A DNA stretch of 64,000 bases from Augochlora pura (lineage: Eukaryota > Arthropoda > Insecta > Hymenoptera > Halictidae), in contig NC_135775.1 in the NCBI RefSeq assembly GCF_028453695.1, positions 8,262,046 through 8,326,045 of the forward strand. Direction: 5' to 3'. Below, piece after piece: positions 11,196 through 25,373 of this stretch. The stretch's first letter is position 1. Each line of letters begins with the position of its first letter. A program made the position numbers and the translations under genes. A model generated the notes under the pieces. It had not been told where the DNA came from and made no database searches. It worked only from the letters and a program-made list of their open reading frames with translations.

Positions 11196-14100
11196 ACGTT
11201 ATTCTGTATTGGATATTCCTTCCGTATTTCGTTGTTGTTGTTACTTTTGTGTTTGGAGAGTAACAAAAGAGAAATAGGAATAGTGGATTTTTACTGCTTC
11301 GCATTTGGTTTAATTATTGCTCCATAAATGCAAAAATGCGCTTACATAGGATAATTCTTTATTGTTACCATAATTTTGGTCTTATAAAGCGAGAAATATC
11401 TCATGAAAAGTATTTTTAAAAATTAACGCAAAGATACTATTCGGTGCAGCTTAAAAATCGATGATCATGTGATCGTAATTGCGAAAAATGATTTACGAGG
11501 TTCATTGAAGAGAACGCTTTTAAGGTTCAATTTACAGAACGATCAATGGTCGACCATGAATTATTTCGCATTAGGGCACCGTCCGACAAATTCCTATCAA
11601 TGATCTACGTTCGTAGTCGGTCAATACAGATGAGAGATTTATTGACCCTTGCGTCATCAAATAGTCATATCTCAGCCACTCTGGAACCCAGTGAATGGAG
11701 TACTTCGAGAATTTGGAGGCCATCGAAATTCATTTGAATACTTTCCTCTTTCACCATACAAATGACAAATGAATTCTATGAACGAAGAATCACGAAGACA
11801 CGCGGGATACAGGTGAAGGTCGTACCAAAAAATTCTGTTACCTATTCGAAACTATGAAATCAGTTTTCCTTCTCTTTTAGCTACCTGTCGTTCGTATAAA
11901 GTGTACGCTCGACTAATTTTATTAATTTATTAAATATAACTAACGAAATTATGTTTGATAATTTTTCTGACTCCATTTAGAGTTATTTTCAACGCTGACA
12001 TACCTTGAAAATAAAAATAATATTGTTCTAGTTGAAATAATGATTTATTTTTCAATTTAAAATCTGTGAAACGAAATAATCCCCGAAATAATATGCAACA
12101 AAAAGATTCGATCGCATGAAATATTTACAGCAATTTCGCTTTCGGCATAAACAAAATAATATTTGGAACGATATTATTTTGAAAGAGATCACAGCCACGA
12201 AAATAATTATGAAATACAGTAATATGCTATATGAAATACAGTGATACGTTGTATGACACAATTATTTCAAGTAATGCCATTCGAAATGTTTCCGAAATCG
12301 ATTTTCAGCACTGAACGCTTTCTGTCCAGTATAATGAAAAAATTGTGTTGCATCAAAATGTCGCTATTCGCAGCAAGAAACGTTCAAAGCCGAAGAATCT
12401 CGAGATTGTATAATTTCTCAGTTACGTATCGTCGTATTTTACAACGGTGTCCGTAGCCGTAAAGGAGGCACGTGGGTGCTTCACGGTACAGAATAAGTCA
12501 CCGCCGCCAGCTTCTTTACGGTTCCACGTACACAAGGGTCTCACCTATGCAACGACGAAACTGTAGTCGAAAGCTCCGCGTGTGCCTGTTTCCCCGCCGA
12601 AAAACTGGCGACTGGTCACGCACTATTTTACGAGTTTCGCCGGGCCTCTAAATTAATCCAAGCTTTCCGGGACTAGGCGACCCTACGAGAGCGCCCCACC
12701 CCTTAGAAATGAAGTACGCCCCTGGTTTGTACACGTTGGGGTGGTTACTGTGTCGTTAAACTGCCATCCTTGATATCACTTTGCACCGTTGCTAGAAAAC
12801 CTTTCCGTCGACCAGCGAATGAAGGAACCTCGGCTCGAGATTAGATGCGCCCTGCCGGGAAATTTGTTTCTGTTGACGGGCGGAGCAAAATAAAAACAAG
12901 AATTATCTACTCTCGCAAATAACCTCCCGCGTAAGATTCTTTTTCGGCGAGAGATGTGAAAAGCCTGCAGTTTCAATCATGCGCCGCCGGAATGCCCCAG
13001 TTCGTACCCGAGCACTGAAAGCCGAATAATTCTGAATCGGAGTGCCGCGACGCGCCGGCTCGCCGTCGCGCGAAATTATCGTTAAACAGCTTCACACTAA
13101 ATTTGTCTCGTGTCTTGACACACTTCCGGCGGAAATCCGAGTCCTGCGAGTTAATCGAGCTCGTGGGAAATGCGCGATGATATGAACATATACCGTGGTA
13201 ATTAACATATTATGTGCTTGAATTGAAAAATCTGTTCGATTATTTTCTATGAAAGAGTTCTTTTAATTTCAACGAGTTCGAAACAAAAAATGTGAGACAA
13301 GCCATGTTGGCCGATGGGATTAGCGTTGACACCTTCGCTACCACGTGAACGACTTCTTTTAACAAGTACTTTATTATATCAAATTACAATTGAGAAATTA
13401 AGTCGTATGACTACGATTACTTTCTTAACCCTCTCTCATGTATTTTAAGTTCTAAAAAAATTGAGAAGATAAAATGAGATTAGTATAAAAATTAACTTTT
13501 ACATCTAAACAAATAATTTTGCATACGGATAATTTTTAAACGAAAATTATGTGTTCGATTTAACTCTCCAACTACAATCTTGTATCAATTAAGATTTAAT
13601 TACTAAACAGTACAAAAGAAGACGTCTAAGTAATGTGTTGACGGTATCATGTCAAACAGCTCGCAACAGGAGATCATCGAAGCATTGTACGATTAGACGT
13701 GGAGAAAGTTTCGTTAACAGAATCCATGTATTTGGATAAGCCCCGGCTTGAGGCATGGTCTAAGTGCTGCCGAGTATCCATCATGTTCATTTCATGCGGT
13801 CAGAAGCGGGTAAATTAGGGACGATTATTAACGCGAGTAAACACGTTGCTAACAATGGACGAACGTTGATTACGCGGGGGTAGTTGGTACGGCCGATATT
13901 TTATTACTGGGAATGGAAGAGGCATCGGCAAGTTGAAACGCGTGCAACGTAGGAGCTAATTGTAAACATTTATCTAACGTGAAGGATTTATGGACAGCGC
14001 AAATGTATTCGCAAGACCCTCGCTTAATTACGCGGATTCCAAAGCATCATTAGCACCCTCAGTATTTAAGCTACAACGGAGAAAGCGAAAGTTTCTACTT

Positions 14101-15504
14101 TGGTCTGAGTTATACGAATTCACGCATGTAGATTATCGCAGGAAGCTCGTCTGGTATGGTTAGAATTAATTATACCAGACCCTTTATTGTGGATAAACAC
14201 GCGAATTTGATGTCGTACAACATCGCGGCGAGCTTCCCGTTTTTAATAATCTACAGTCTGTCGCAAAAACTATGCCGTCTATCGAGAAATAATAATAAAA
14301 CGGTAATACATATAATAATATATGTAATTACTATTATAAGAAGTATTGTATATATGGATATATATGTATAATGCAAAAAGGGAGAAATAGGAAATATAAT
14401 AAATGTGTCTGAAAAATGGATATAGGTTTTAAAAATCATCAAGGTGAGATCCATAGTAATTTGCATTGGCTAGTGGATAGTTAAAACAACAAGTCGGTGC
14501 ACGCAAATTAAATTGTACAATATGATTATTAACGATATTATGAATAACTCATAAATCGGAGAATGTGAATAGACACAGAACAGATATTATATAAGTTATG
14601 AGCATTTGTAAAGGATATGTTACAATAAACATAATTAATCACTAATTTGATTAATATTACTACTAATTTCACTCTGACAACAGTTTTAGCTACTTTGCAT
14701 ACGGCCATAAACAGTTTAATTATCCACAATGTCAGTGATTTATTACAGCTTTTACGGTTAGTTGCATTACAGAGAGTTTGTTGCCAGTTTATTGCAAAAT
14801 TCTCTGAAATCTAAATTGCTATTTGCATTAAAATTGTAACGTAACCATACGCAGCCGCTGAATCTATTGTTCCCGTTTCAAAGGTGGAAGTACCTACGCC
14901 GCCGATAGAAGTTCGCCACGAGGCCGCTGTGAAATTTGGCGAACCGCGTAATCTAGCAGAACGAAGGTAATTGTTACGAGTGCGCGGGAGCAATCCGTAG
15001 CAACAAACTGAGAAAAGTGTTAATGGCACGAAATGGAATCGTTCCGGGCCCGGACTTGAGCGTCGCGGCAAATGATATACGCTGACTGCCCCGCCATTAA
15101 ATTACATTGTTGCGAATATGGTAACGGCAAACAGCCAACACGGTAGATCATACATCTAAATTTTTGCTTGGACTTTATATCGGCAGTTAACTCGGATGAT
15201 ATACGCGCATAACGCTCGTCCAACGATGCCCACCAGCTTTTTGTAAGCGACCACCGCCGGCTTAAGCTTCAGCTGTTAGCTATTCGACCAAGTTTTATGT
15301 TGACCCACCAACTTGTTATTTACGACGGCCGTACGGCTAGACGCGGTACCCCTTTACACCCATTCAGACGAATCGACAGTTAATGACCGCACACCGAATA
15401 TGTCTATTACTCATCAAAGATCATCCGCTTGACTAAGCTTGTCAGCTTCGAAGCAGTCCACCTTTAACCAGTTCGCACTGTATGTAACCAGTATAACGTA
15501 AATT

Positions 15505-15858
15505 GATATAATGATGTAAGTACGAGTAATGTAATCTGACTGGTAAGCATAGTACAATATAAACATAATACAAAGCCATACAAATAATATCAAAATTAGA
15601 CATTCTTTTTATTATATTTTTTCATTTTAATTGACACTGAAATGGTTAAGATTCGTTCATGTTTCAACATTATTCATTATTCAGATATAATGATGTAAGT
15701 ACGAGTCATTTAATCTGAATGGTATTCATAGTACTGTATAAACATCATATAAAGCCATAAAAATAATATAAAAATTACACATCCTTTTAATTATATTTTT
15801 TCATTTTAATTAACACTGAAATGATTAAGATTCATTCATGTTTCATCACTCAGATAAT
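15505..15858 (+). repeat. Tandem duplication, 179-bp period, two copies
   Basis: Copy 1 begins GATATAATGATGTAAGTACG at 15505 and copy 2 begins with the same words at 15684. Both contain in order GAGTxATxTAATCTGA, TGGTAxxCATAGTAC, ATAAACAT, AAAGCCATA, ATTATATTTTTTCATTTTAATT, ACACTGAAATG and ATTCATGTTTCA. Identity is roughly 85-90 percent by eye with few indels. The sequence is AT-rich and non-coding. Only two units are present, so it is a simple duplication rather than a satellite. Confidence 0.85.
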
Positions 15859-18309
15859 CGATTTTCCTACGTTCTCAATATTTTCATTGTTATTAAAAAT
15901 CGAAATTATAGAAATTAGCAAAGTATAAAACGTACAGGATTTACATTAGCACGTAGCATTGTTTAATACTGATGCGATATAACAAATGCTAAACCCATAA
16001 CTGGATCAGCGAGAAGCAAATAGGATTGAAGAAATTCTGGAAGGTTATTTACAAAGAAGAAACGGTAAGGAGACAATAAAATCGATACTCGTCAGTATGC
16101 CCACTGCGTAGACAAAACGCAAGGCTGATATTCTGGTTGCAGGAACACAGGGGTTTTCGAGTTGCGCCGCATGGAAGCACAGCCGGTCGTTTTATTGGTT
16201 GTTTTGAAATTCTAAAATATATCGGAAACGTGATGTCACAATGCTCGTAAACAATGCTATCGCATTTATACATGAGTTGCAGGATTAAACGGTTTACTAA
16301 CCGATGAATGAAAATTTGCGACGATGTTACCGGAGCGAGTGAAACGACTATTGAACCGAATTGATATACATATTCGATGAACATCATTCCTTGCACAATA
16401 TTTTAATGCGTGCTACTAACAAAGTAGAAAAATTGTTGATTGTTATGTACGTGCATCGACATTCGTTCGAATTTTTTGCCAAGCTGATTCAGATCTCTCG
16501 CAATTATGGTGCAAAATTCCTATGATTTATGATGTTTTCGCTATATAGTGCGAATAATTTATTACCGTGATTCGACGATAAAGCACGACGAAGAAGTAGA
16601 AAACAAGTATTGAAGACGCGAAGTTGGGTGATCAGACTTCCCTCGTTTACGAATGGCTGATTTTACTTCATCAGCATTTGTTTCGTTGGCGATAAAACGA
16701 AGAGATTTCAATGTGCTGTAAATATATAACATTTGAAAGTGTTGTATAATTAAAAAATGAAAAATCGAAGTTGCAATCCCTTTCTGCAACCCACTTTTTT
16801 TGCAGATTGATTTTGTATTTGCCTCCGCGTGCGCTCGTATTTTATATACCAGGATACTTTTTATTTTTTTTACGTGCTCATATTTCGGTTTTTATGCAAC
16901 AAGTCGTCTAGATGAATGTCGATACAGGCGAGCAATTTAAAAAATTTTTATTAAAATGTTTTATTAATATTGCGTTCACCAGCGAGAATGTCGTGTGCGA
17001 GGAAATTCAATTGACTGATTTGCAACTTTGCCGAATACATGCGCCCCTAAAACGTTTTATAATAGCAACGCGGAACCAAAAATTCTATGCAACAGAATAA
17101 TTTTTTAATATCGTACAATCGATAGGCTCGCCGAAATATGGCAGCGGAGCGGCAGGCGAGAATGTTTGCGAAATAATGTGTCTGAAGAATAAGAAGACAG
17201 AGGAGCAGCTTCGAAAACGTGACAATAGCCGACCGTGGCCAATTCATCACCCTTATTCCCATATGGGAAATATACAAAGTTTCGTGGACTGTCGATAGGC
17301 TGTCAAGAAAGTAAAACGTGGAAACGTGTAAAGGATATACAGGTTGGCAAACGTGGAATATCTTATAAGCGGTAAGAGTTGTCTTAAAAGTGTCTGTGGA
17401 AAAGTAGATAATAGCAGGAGACTTTGCTATACCGAACAATATCGCACAGTACATACTTCGTCCAATTTGTCTCAACATCCCCGAGAATACTAGGAGACAA
17501 CTAAAGTTATATTGTTTTCGAAATCTCCACTAATCCACTTATTTAAAAATCATTTTTACTATACGACACTTTATACTAAATAATAGTCCAAATTTCGAAT
17601 CCTAAGATTTCTCCACTGTACAACATTGTTCAGATCAACCTCCGTCGGTTTACGAAAATAAAATATATTATACTATATATTATTTACTGAAACAAAAGCA
17701 TGACCTTTCGTAATTTTTTTACCATTTTAAAGAATTTTAATATTGGCGATTGTTTAGTAAACTAGATTGTCTAACATTACGAAAGAATTCAAGTCATTGT
17801 GGTGCAACGTTTTAAACTTGATTCCGCGTTGAAAAGTGTCTCGAGGATTTGATACTTTTAACGCCAGAGATAATCCTGTTTGCGAATGGTTCGCTGGTTT
17901 CGAAGCTTTAAAGACACGAAAAAAATTACAGCGGTGGATAATGTTTCCATGCTCGCGGGGAAAACTGGGATTCTTCTACTCCGCTTTCGTCGTCAAGGTA
18001 ACCAAGACGCCAACTATAACGCCGTCCGCTGCCATCTATGCTAAACACGTGAATCCGACTTCTCTTTCTTTTACTGTGACCGCGATCCTTTATTGCCAAT
18101 TGCGACTGGGGGAAGTGTAAAACGTGTGAGGGACTCCACTTGTACAGAACGATCCAACCAAATGGGACGGGTTATATCTCGAGTTTCATTGGAAGTAGAA
18201 AAAAGATTGTGCAAGAAAAAAGCTCAAGGTTGTGGCTAGATCTATCTTCTTGCCGCTTCGCAAAATCTACACTTTTCTCGATGCAATTACACTGGTTAAA
18301 AAAGGATTC

Positions 18310-18405
18310 GGATACCTTTTGAAATAAAATAACATTCTTTCAAATTTAATGAAATGACTTGATCTTATTTGGAGATATTAAGGGAACTGTGTACCAGTTT
18401 TCTAT
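18310..18405 (+). repeat. Member of a dispersed repeat pair (partner at 31391-31480)
   Basis: This segment aligns almost without gaps to 31391-31480 through words such as CCTTTT, ATAACxTTxTxTCAAATT, AAxGAAATGxCTTGA, TTTxGGxGA and CTGTxTAC. Identity is around 65-70 percent over some 85-90 bp. Neither copy has an open frame of note. It is most simply an old transposon fragment present elsewhere in the genome. Confidence 0.5.
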
Positions 18406-21400
18406 AAATTTATAATTATATATCCATATTCCTCAATTTTATCGAAATAATTTTGTATAACACTAAATTGATTAGTAATGATACTTTTATTGCTAATTAC
18501 TCTTCTTTAGAATCCTCGTTTTCAAGAAACGTCTATATATATAACAATGTCTGTTATATCTTTCAGCTACAAAAATAATCATAATGAGAAGTCGATAGAA
18601 AACAGCTGCGTATTCAGGTGCTTCGGAAGCCGAGTTTATCGCTGTCCCAGAAATGCAATTTTTCGGGAACAGCACGAGGAAATGTTTATGAATCAATCGA
18701 GTGGTTAAGCAAGCTGTTCCGGGAGCTGCTTTTTACTAGAAACTTGCCAGTTTTCTGCTGACCACGTATGCTGCTAGTGTCCCATCCGATCGTTTTCAAT
18801 AGCGCGCGGGACCATCGTAAACTCGCCATGCGGTTCTTCGACACAGCTTCCTCGCCATTTTTATACAACGGACCTGCAACGGATTTTTCACACAACAAGC
18901 TTATCCATCGATTTCTTTAGTTATACCGTCCTCACCATGGCGTGCTCGTACACGTGTCGCTGATTATGAAGACGGCCTCCGAAACTTGCATTCAGTACTA
19001 AAAACGCAACAATAAGCTATTGAACTTTTTTTCTACATTCATCATTTATTCTATTTTAAATCAACATCAATTCTTCCATTTATTTTGTCTTTTAACTTTA
19101 ATAGACTAGTGATTAATTAAGAGCATTTTATTAAAACTATATGATCGACGATGATCCTCATAATTTTCAATTTTATTAATTAATTTTGTAAAATATATTT
19201 TTTATGATCCTTCTTGTAGATTTATTATTTTCGTCGTTGTTCCTAGCGTAAAAGCAACTTATTTCATTTCTGTTAATAAAACGATCCCAGTCACCGCGGT
19301 CGTTCCAAGGGAAGAATAAAAAATCTGTATAAAAATTGATGTTAATGAGTTGAAGATAATTCAGCGGAATACTTGATCCCTTTGATCATTTTGACTACGT
19401 TATATTTGACCTCTATTCACTTTAGCCGTGAATAATACGACACCGTCTGTAAAGTTCCCCGATGAAGTAGTCTCATTAAAATTCCGAGAAATGGAAGATT
19501 GAGAGAAACAGAAGAAAATCGGATAACGAACCGGAAAAAGTGATCGAACAGAAACAGTAGAACATAATGAGAAGCAAATCTCGCCTTAAACGACAACCGC
19601 GCGGACACGGTTGCCAGACAAACCGGTATTTATCGGCACAATCGGTTCTGGTTAATTCAATTTAGTCGAGCCTAGCAACTAACGCCGCTCGAATATCATT
19701 TACATAGGCGAGCCGGCGAGCAACTTCAATTCTCTTTTATTTCTTTCTTAATATTCAATGATCCTATTAAGCTACGGTCGCCACAAATCTTTGTTTCCAT
19801 CACGTTTCACCGTTTTCGAGATTCGGAGATAAGACGAGTGTGCCTAGAATGTGCGACGGGCTCACCCCGTTTCGTATGCGGTGGTTCCTTGTATCCGAGG
19901 GTTATGCTTTATCGTGACCGGTCGACAATTATCGCGACGCTCGGCCCTGTTATGTATTATTCGAATGAAAATTTCAAGACGGCAGTTAAGTGGTTAGGGT
20001 TTAGTCGGCGAGCGTAGATTCAATTTCGGATAACGCTGCGTGAACCGGCGTCGCGCAAACGGGACCGTTTCAACGCGAATTTTTCAAAGGATTACGCGCA
20101 TATCCGAAGAGTAGAAATGGCTCGCTTTCAGTATTCCGTAAAAATTCGATGTTGAAACTTGCGAACGACACGATCTTTAAAAAGAGACGAAGCGTCCTTT
20201 GGCTTTTCCATTTTCGTAACTGTTACACGACAGTTTGCGAGCAAGTTATTCAATATTCGTACATGAAAAGCACTTGAATACCTTCTCTAACGAAATTATA
20301 TTCCATTAAGAAAACTACCTGGTTTTCAAAGTTTCGCGACACATTAAACTTAAGCTTAACAGCTCACTCGCTCCGGATACAATTACTTTCTATTTTCCCG
20401 GTTCTGCATCAAGAATGATATTTCATTACTTGTTTTTTTCTCCTTTCTACAACAGTATCCGTGTGTTGCGCTTGAATTATTTAATATCGGGTCGACGAGA
20501 AGAACAAATCGCGCGAGCTTCTGTTTACAAATACCAGGAAGGGTAATTAGACGTGTCAAATGGAAGACGGAATTAGCATGACAAACGCGGACCTAAACAG
20601 TGTACGTTTCGTCGACACGTTTCCTTCGTCGAGATGAAAATCTGACAGATTAGTTGACGCCATGATTGAGTAAGCATGCATATCAAAGGTGTCACACGAA
20701 GGAAATCCATTGTCCGCGTCGTAATAATTTCCCGTGCTGCGGAAACGAGTTAATATATTGGCAGGTGACTCGCCTTTCGATCTCATCTCCGGCCCAAAAG
20801 CAAATTACTCGACCAAAGCGAGGAAATAGCGAGGGTTGCGTTGAGGGGGTCCTTCGTGTCCATGGCACGCGATGTCATATCACGTTATTGAGAGCTACTT
20901 GTCATTCTCTGCTTTGGCGTCACAGGATGTCCGTGTGGATCATTCAATTAATTCCACCTTTACTCACATAAATACCGATGATAATCGCAGGAAAGTTCTG
21001 CGGGGCTAGCATTGCTCGTTGCCGCTTGATATCGCGATCTTATGTACGAATTTTCGTACACACGATGGAAACAAACTAAGTTTTGCACGAATCATTTCAA
21101 CAATTAGTCTGTATTAATTATATTTAATTCAGTACGATAAAACACTCTTTGAAAGTATATTTTTTAAATTAAAATTCTGTATTTTTCCAAGTGTATTCTT
21201 TTCGCGATTTTGACATTTTCTTCTTTTACTCGTGACAATTTGTTTTGTAATAATTATAGTTAAGTTGATAAATATATCATACAGACTAGTTTGTCTATTT
21301 CTTTGTTTCAAAAGAATTATTTTTAAAAATATTAACAAATCCTAGAAACATCTGATGGAGTAGACCTGAATAGTAACTCTCAATAATAATAATAACATGA

Positions 21401-22899
21401 TTAAACTGTACGTGTCAGAATCAAATAACCAAAATTGTGGGGTCGAACATTTTGCTAAAGCATGGACGACTGTTTTATTACTTCGTCGAGTATATAGTAG
21501 ATATCAATGAAACGTTACCGTACTGTATTTTCGAAACGATAATACGTTTGTGATATTAATACGTTTACTACTATGTCCTAAATGCGTAGAATTTCAATAC
21601 CATCAATAACAAATGAAATTCGATCATAATTTATGTTATATTCGAATAATTTATGTTAGTTCGTATTTTTGTCAGACACGAGTATGAAATTCTGTCTCGC
21701 TACGTAGTTAAAACAGAGGAGAATAATTTAAAAATTGTGAAACCGTTAGGTGAACAATGTAATTTAATTTCGGTAGTGTATATGATAAAGTAATTGTGTG
21801 CGGATAATATACGAGCCTCATAAACGTCTTGGTGTTAAAAATTATTGCCCTAGTAAACCGAGAACTATTTCTGTTAGAGGTTCATTTATAAATGCCACAG
21901 GTATACCAAAGACTCTGATTGCGATGCTCGTAGATAATCATCGATAGTAACCCTCCTTCAGACCAACTTAATGTATTCTGGGTGTGTGCTTACCGCTCTA
22001 TCTATCCGACAGTCTCGATCGATTAAAAAAATTAACATCCCTTCTACGCACGAAATTACAATAACAAAAAATATTGTGGCCATTTAATGTATATGTAGAA
22101 TGAACAACATTCAAAAGTGAATAAAATCAAATTTGAGATTTGTTCGTATTAAAAAGAATAAGAATTTGTTTAAAATTGAAATCGATTAATAGAATGCATT
22201 TTCAAAAATATGCTTCCAAAATTGTTAAAATTCAATTATAGTTTCTTCTATTTTTTTGTTGTACATACATTTATGCATTTATAATGATACTGAAGAACAT
22301 TTGGAGTAGTAAATTGATATAAATAGATTTCATCGTAACAAATCAATATGCAGTAATGTTCGTTATAAATGTATAAAATATGTATCCCGAATGGTCACTA
22401 GTGTATAAAATATATTATAAATAAAAACATGATCGTATTTACCAATATCATTAAATGTTTCACCATCCACCATTCAATTAGAAGAATTCAAATATGACGA
22501 CAAGGTAAAACACACAAAAGTACTGTGTAGCTACTGTGTTAATCGTTAAAAATACAAAAATTTCATCGAATCGTAAACATTTTAAAAAAGGTGTCACCAA
22601 ATCGAGCGTATGTACCACCGTACTGAAATTATTCACGAATCGACAAAACGCGATCAATTTGAACATCGTAGTGTATAGTGGCGCCATTCAAGTGTAAAAG
22701 GTGAAGTTAACGCAACAGACTACCTCATCCGTTCAAATTCCTCCGATGTCACAGGGAACAAGCGATATCCCAATAAAAAACATTAAACAATATCGCAAAA
22801 CTTTTCGGAAATCCGTGCGGGTTTCTCTACCGTCAAAACCAGAGAAAAACGGAAAGAGTAAGAGCTTACCTGCACAGAAACAGCTCCGGCATTTCGTAA

Positions 22900-25360
22900 A
22901 CAGTGTAATCTACTCCTGTCGAACTCGCGAAAAAGGACATGGGCGAGCGAGCAGCCGGGCAGATACAGGTAGAGCGCGAGAGTAGAGAAAAGTGTAACGA
23001 GAAAGAGATAAAGAAGGAGAGAGGACGAAGGACACGGCTGTTGCATCCTGGCGTAGGAGTGCATCAACAGGATCTCGCCGGACCAAGTAGCTTCGGCGTG
23101 CCGGTGGTGGGGTTATGGAACGGGTCCGATGGTGGGGGGATCGGCGATCAGTGGTCGCTGGAGGGGGAACGGCACGAAGCGGAGAGCCGAGTGGAGCTCC
23201 CTCTGGCGAAGACCTCGTGTCAGTCGAGCCGTGTGCCGCGTCGCGGTAGTGTTGTGTCGTGGGGCCGCGATTCGCGTGTCGCGTCAACCACCAGCGACGC
23301 TTTTGTTTCCTGTGATTATGAGCGATGTGAGTTCAGTGAAGCCGAATCGAAGATCGTCACCGTGGTCCTCTCCGTGCTCGTCGTTCCGTTACAGTCCATC
23401 CACAGTCCAGTGAGAAAAGGATCGAGAAAACGCGCGACCGAATACTACCGCTAAAGTTTCGTGGACGTTCGTTGCGGACCGCGTGCTCCCAGCCGTGTGT
23501 CGGTCCGCAGGCTCTTTTCGGGGGGTTTTTCAAGGTTACGGTTCGGTTGCCGGCACGAACGATCCGGGCCGCTGCTTCTGCCCGTTTTTTCTGTCACTCG
23601 GCGTGCAACAAAACGCACGCCCTCGATATCAAACGAGAAGCTTCTCTTCTTCGCGGTCCGGGTCCCGAGACACCATCGTCGACTCTTCTTCTTCTCGTTC
23701 TTCATCTACTAGTCGGTCTTCTTCCCTGACGTTCGGCAACCGTCGCGTGTGGCAAAAGAGATATACGTATTATCCCCGGTGAGTTTGTGTCAAGCATGCA
23801 AAGGTGTTCGTTATATCAGTGAAGAAAAAAAGAAATCGTAGTCGTTGGAGCCCCTGTCGGTGGTCGTTGCAAATGGATAATAGTGTCGGAACGGAGCTGC
23901 TTGTGCGACGACAGGAATTCTCAAGGTCACGGGAGAACCAGCCAGAGAGACGTCAGGATCATAATAGCGACACAGGGTAGCGGGACGAAACTCTAACGAC
24001 CAATTTCGGTATCGTGAAACTCGAGAAAATAGAAAAGCTGAAACACGTTCGACTTGAAATCGTGCGTGCTGCAAGGAGTGGGATAAAGAGGAGGAGAGAG
24101 AGAAAGAAAGATTGAGTGTGTGTGTCTGTTGCGACTAGGTTGTTTACTCGCGGGATAAAACGCGGACCGATTAAAAGAGACTGAAACGAATCGCGCGAAG
24201 TCAGTGTCCCTTTGTCTGCTGGACCCCGGTGGCCGTTGACCCTGTGCGAGGCCGCTGAATGTTTCTGCAGCGCGTAAAAAGCAAGGACAACCGAAGTGAC
24301 GGAGGACGACACGGTCCATACATAAAAAATTAATTTCTCGTCGCGCGGTCGGCGGCGTTACCGTTCTCCGCGGCGGCTGATAAAAGTTTCAGTTGTAATT
24401 TGCAGGTTGCCCCGGTGTGCCCCCTCCCCCTTCTCCTTTCAACCTCCCTCCCCGAACGGCTCCCACCCCAACCTACCGATGCTGGGTTCTCTCGTGTGCT
24501 TCCATCGGGACACGTGTACGAGCGCCGGTTTCGATTTGGGGTTGAAATGATTGGCCTCTCCCCGTAGGTCTCTGCTGGCCGCTACCCCGACCGCGGTTCG
24601 TGAAACGGAGGCAGGGACACGGAGCGCGATTAACTGCGTTCGTCTTTTAATTCGCACCTATATACATACAGGCACACGTAGAAAGAGAGGGAGATACCAT
24701 ACCTTTATATCGTGTACGTGTACGTGTACATCTACGTACACGCGAAGCGTTCGAGCGAATCAAGCGAGTGGCTTTGTAGAAGCGTTCAAGAGGAGATCGT
24801 ATCGATACATTGGACCAGTTGGACGGTCCGCGCCTCGTAATGAGCTAGAGCAGTGTACGTTGGGGATCGAACGTGACCGGTGCAGTAGCCCCCCGCATCC
24901 TCTATCCGGTATCCTCGAAGGAGCCGTTAATCGAGGTGCCGCCCATTACACGAAAAACCAATCGGGCCTGGGATCGTCTCGCCCTCGGAGGGAATCGGTC
25001 CACCCGATTGAATCGCGAATATTATACGTGATTTCTTCGGTTGAGCGTCGTTGCCGGGTCGAACGGACGTGGTCTACGGGACTAGTTCTCGCCCGGTTAT
25101 CTCGCTCTCTCTTTCTCTTTTTCTCTCCTGCGTAACGATCGAAGATGTCACGGCGTACAGTAGCAGTAGCAACAACAGCCGCATCGAGAGGTACCGTCGC
25201 GTAAGAGTTGGCAACCGGCGACGAAGGGCGAGAGAGAACGACACCAAACACGGGGCTGATTAGAGCTGCGGGGGCAGCAGACTCTCGCTTAGGCGAAACT
25301 TTAAGAAAGAGCCGCGCGAGGGCGTTCTCGAAGCGTTTTCACGGTCATTAAACACATCGC
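22900..25360 (+). promoter_or_regulatory. CpG-rich promoter and probable 5' UTR region of the SAM-domain gene
   Basis: This block is markedly richer in CpG than its surroundings and lies directly upstream of the SAM-domain coding exon. Frames stay open on both strands with arginine/serine-rich translations, so none is taken as coding. An initiator-like TCAGTC sits at 23220-23225. A good splice donor CCCCG/GTGAGTTTG lies at 23779/23780. A long pyrimidine tract at 25101-25129 precedes an AG at 25159-25160. One plausible model is therefore a non-coding exon from about 23222 to 23779, spliced to an exon beginning near 25161 that carries the start codon. The model is inference; a single unspliced leader is equally possible. 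Confidence 0.4.
23220..23225 (+). promoter_or_regulatory. Initiator-like TCAGTC, candidate transcription start
   Basis: TCAGTC matches the arthropod initiator consensus TCAGTY and lies in the CpG-rich block, about 2.15 kb before the SAM-domain start codon and about 560 bp before a consensus splice donor. No TATA box sits at -30. Short motifs of this kind occur by chance, so this is only a candidate. Confidence 0.25.
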
Positions 25361-25373
25361 GGCAGAGATGACG

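Larger units (their letters stand above)
11200..22900. other. Non-coding stretch between the two genes
   Basis: About 11.7 kb without a recognisable gene. AT-rich DNA dominates, with modest CpG-rich patches near 12.45-13.1 kb and 19.8-20.1 kb. Contents I can name are the tandem duplication at 15505-15858 and one member of a dispersed repeat pair at 18310-18405. A short inverted repeat GTACGAA/TTCGTAC lies near 21043-21058. Remaining open frames are short and lack family resemblance. Confidence 0.6.

Noticed and set aside
22939..23454. 171-codon plus-strand open frame upstream of the SAM-domain exon
   Set aside because: Overlaps several other long frames on both strands in the CpG-rich 5' region; translation resembles no family and is better explained as promoter/5' UTR.
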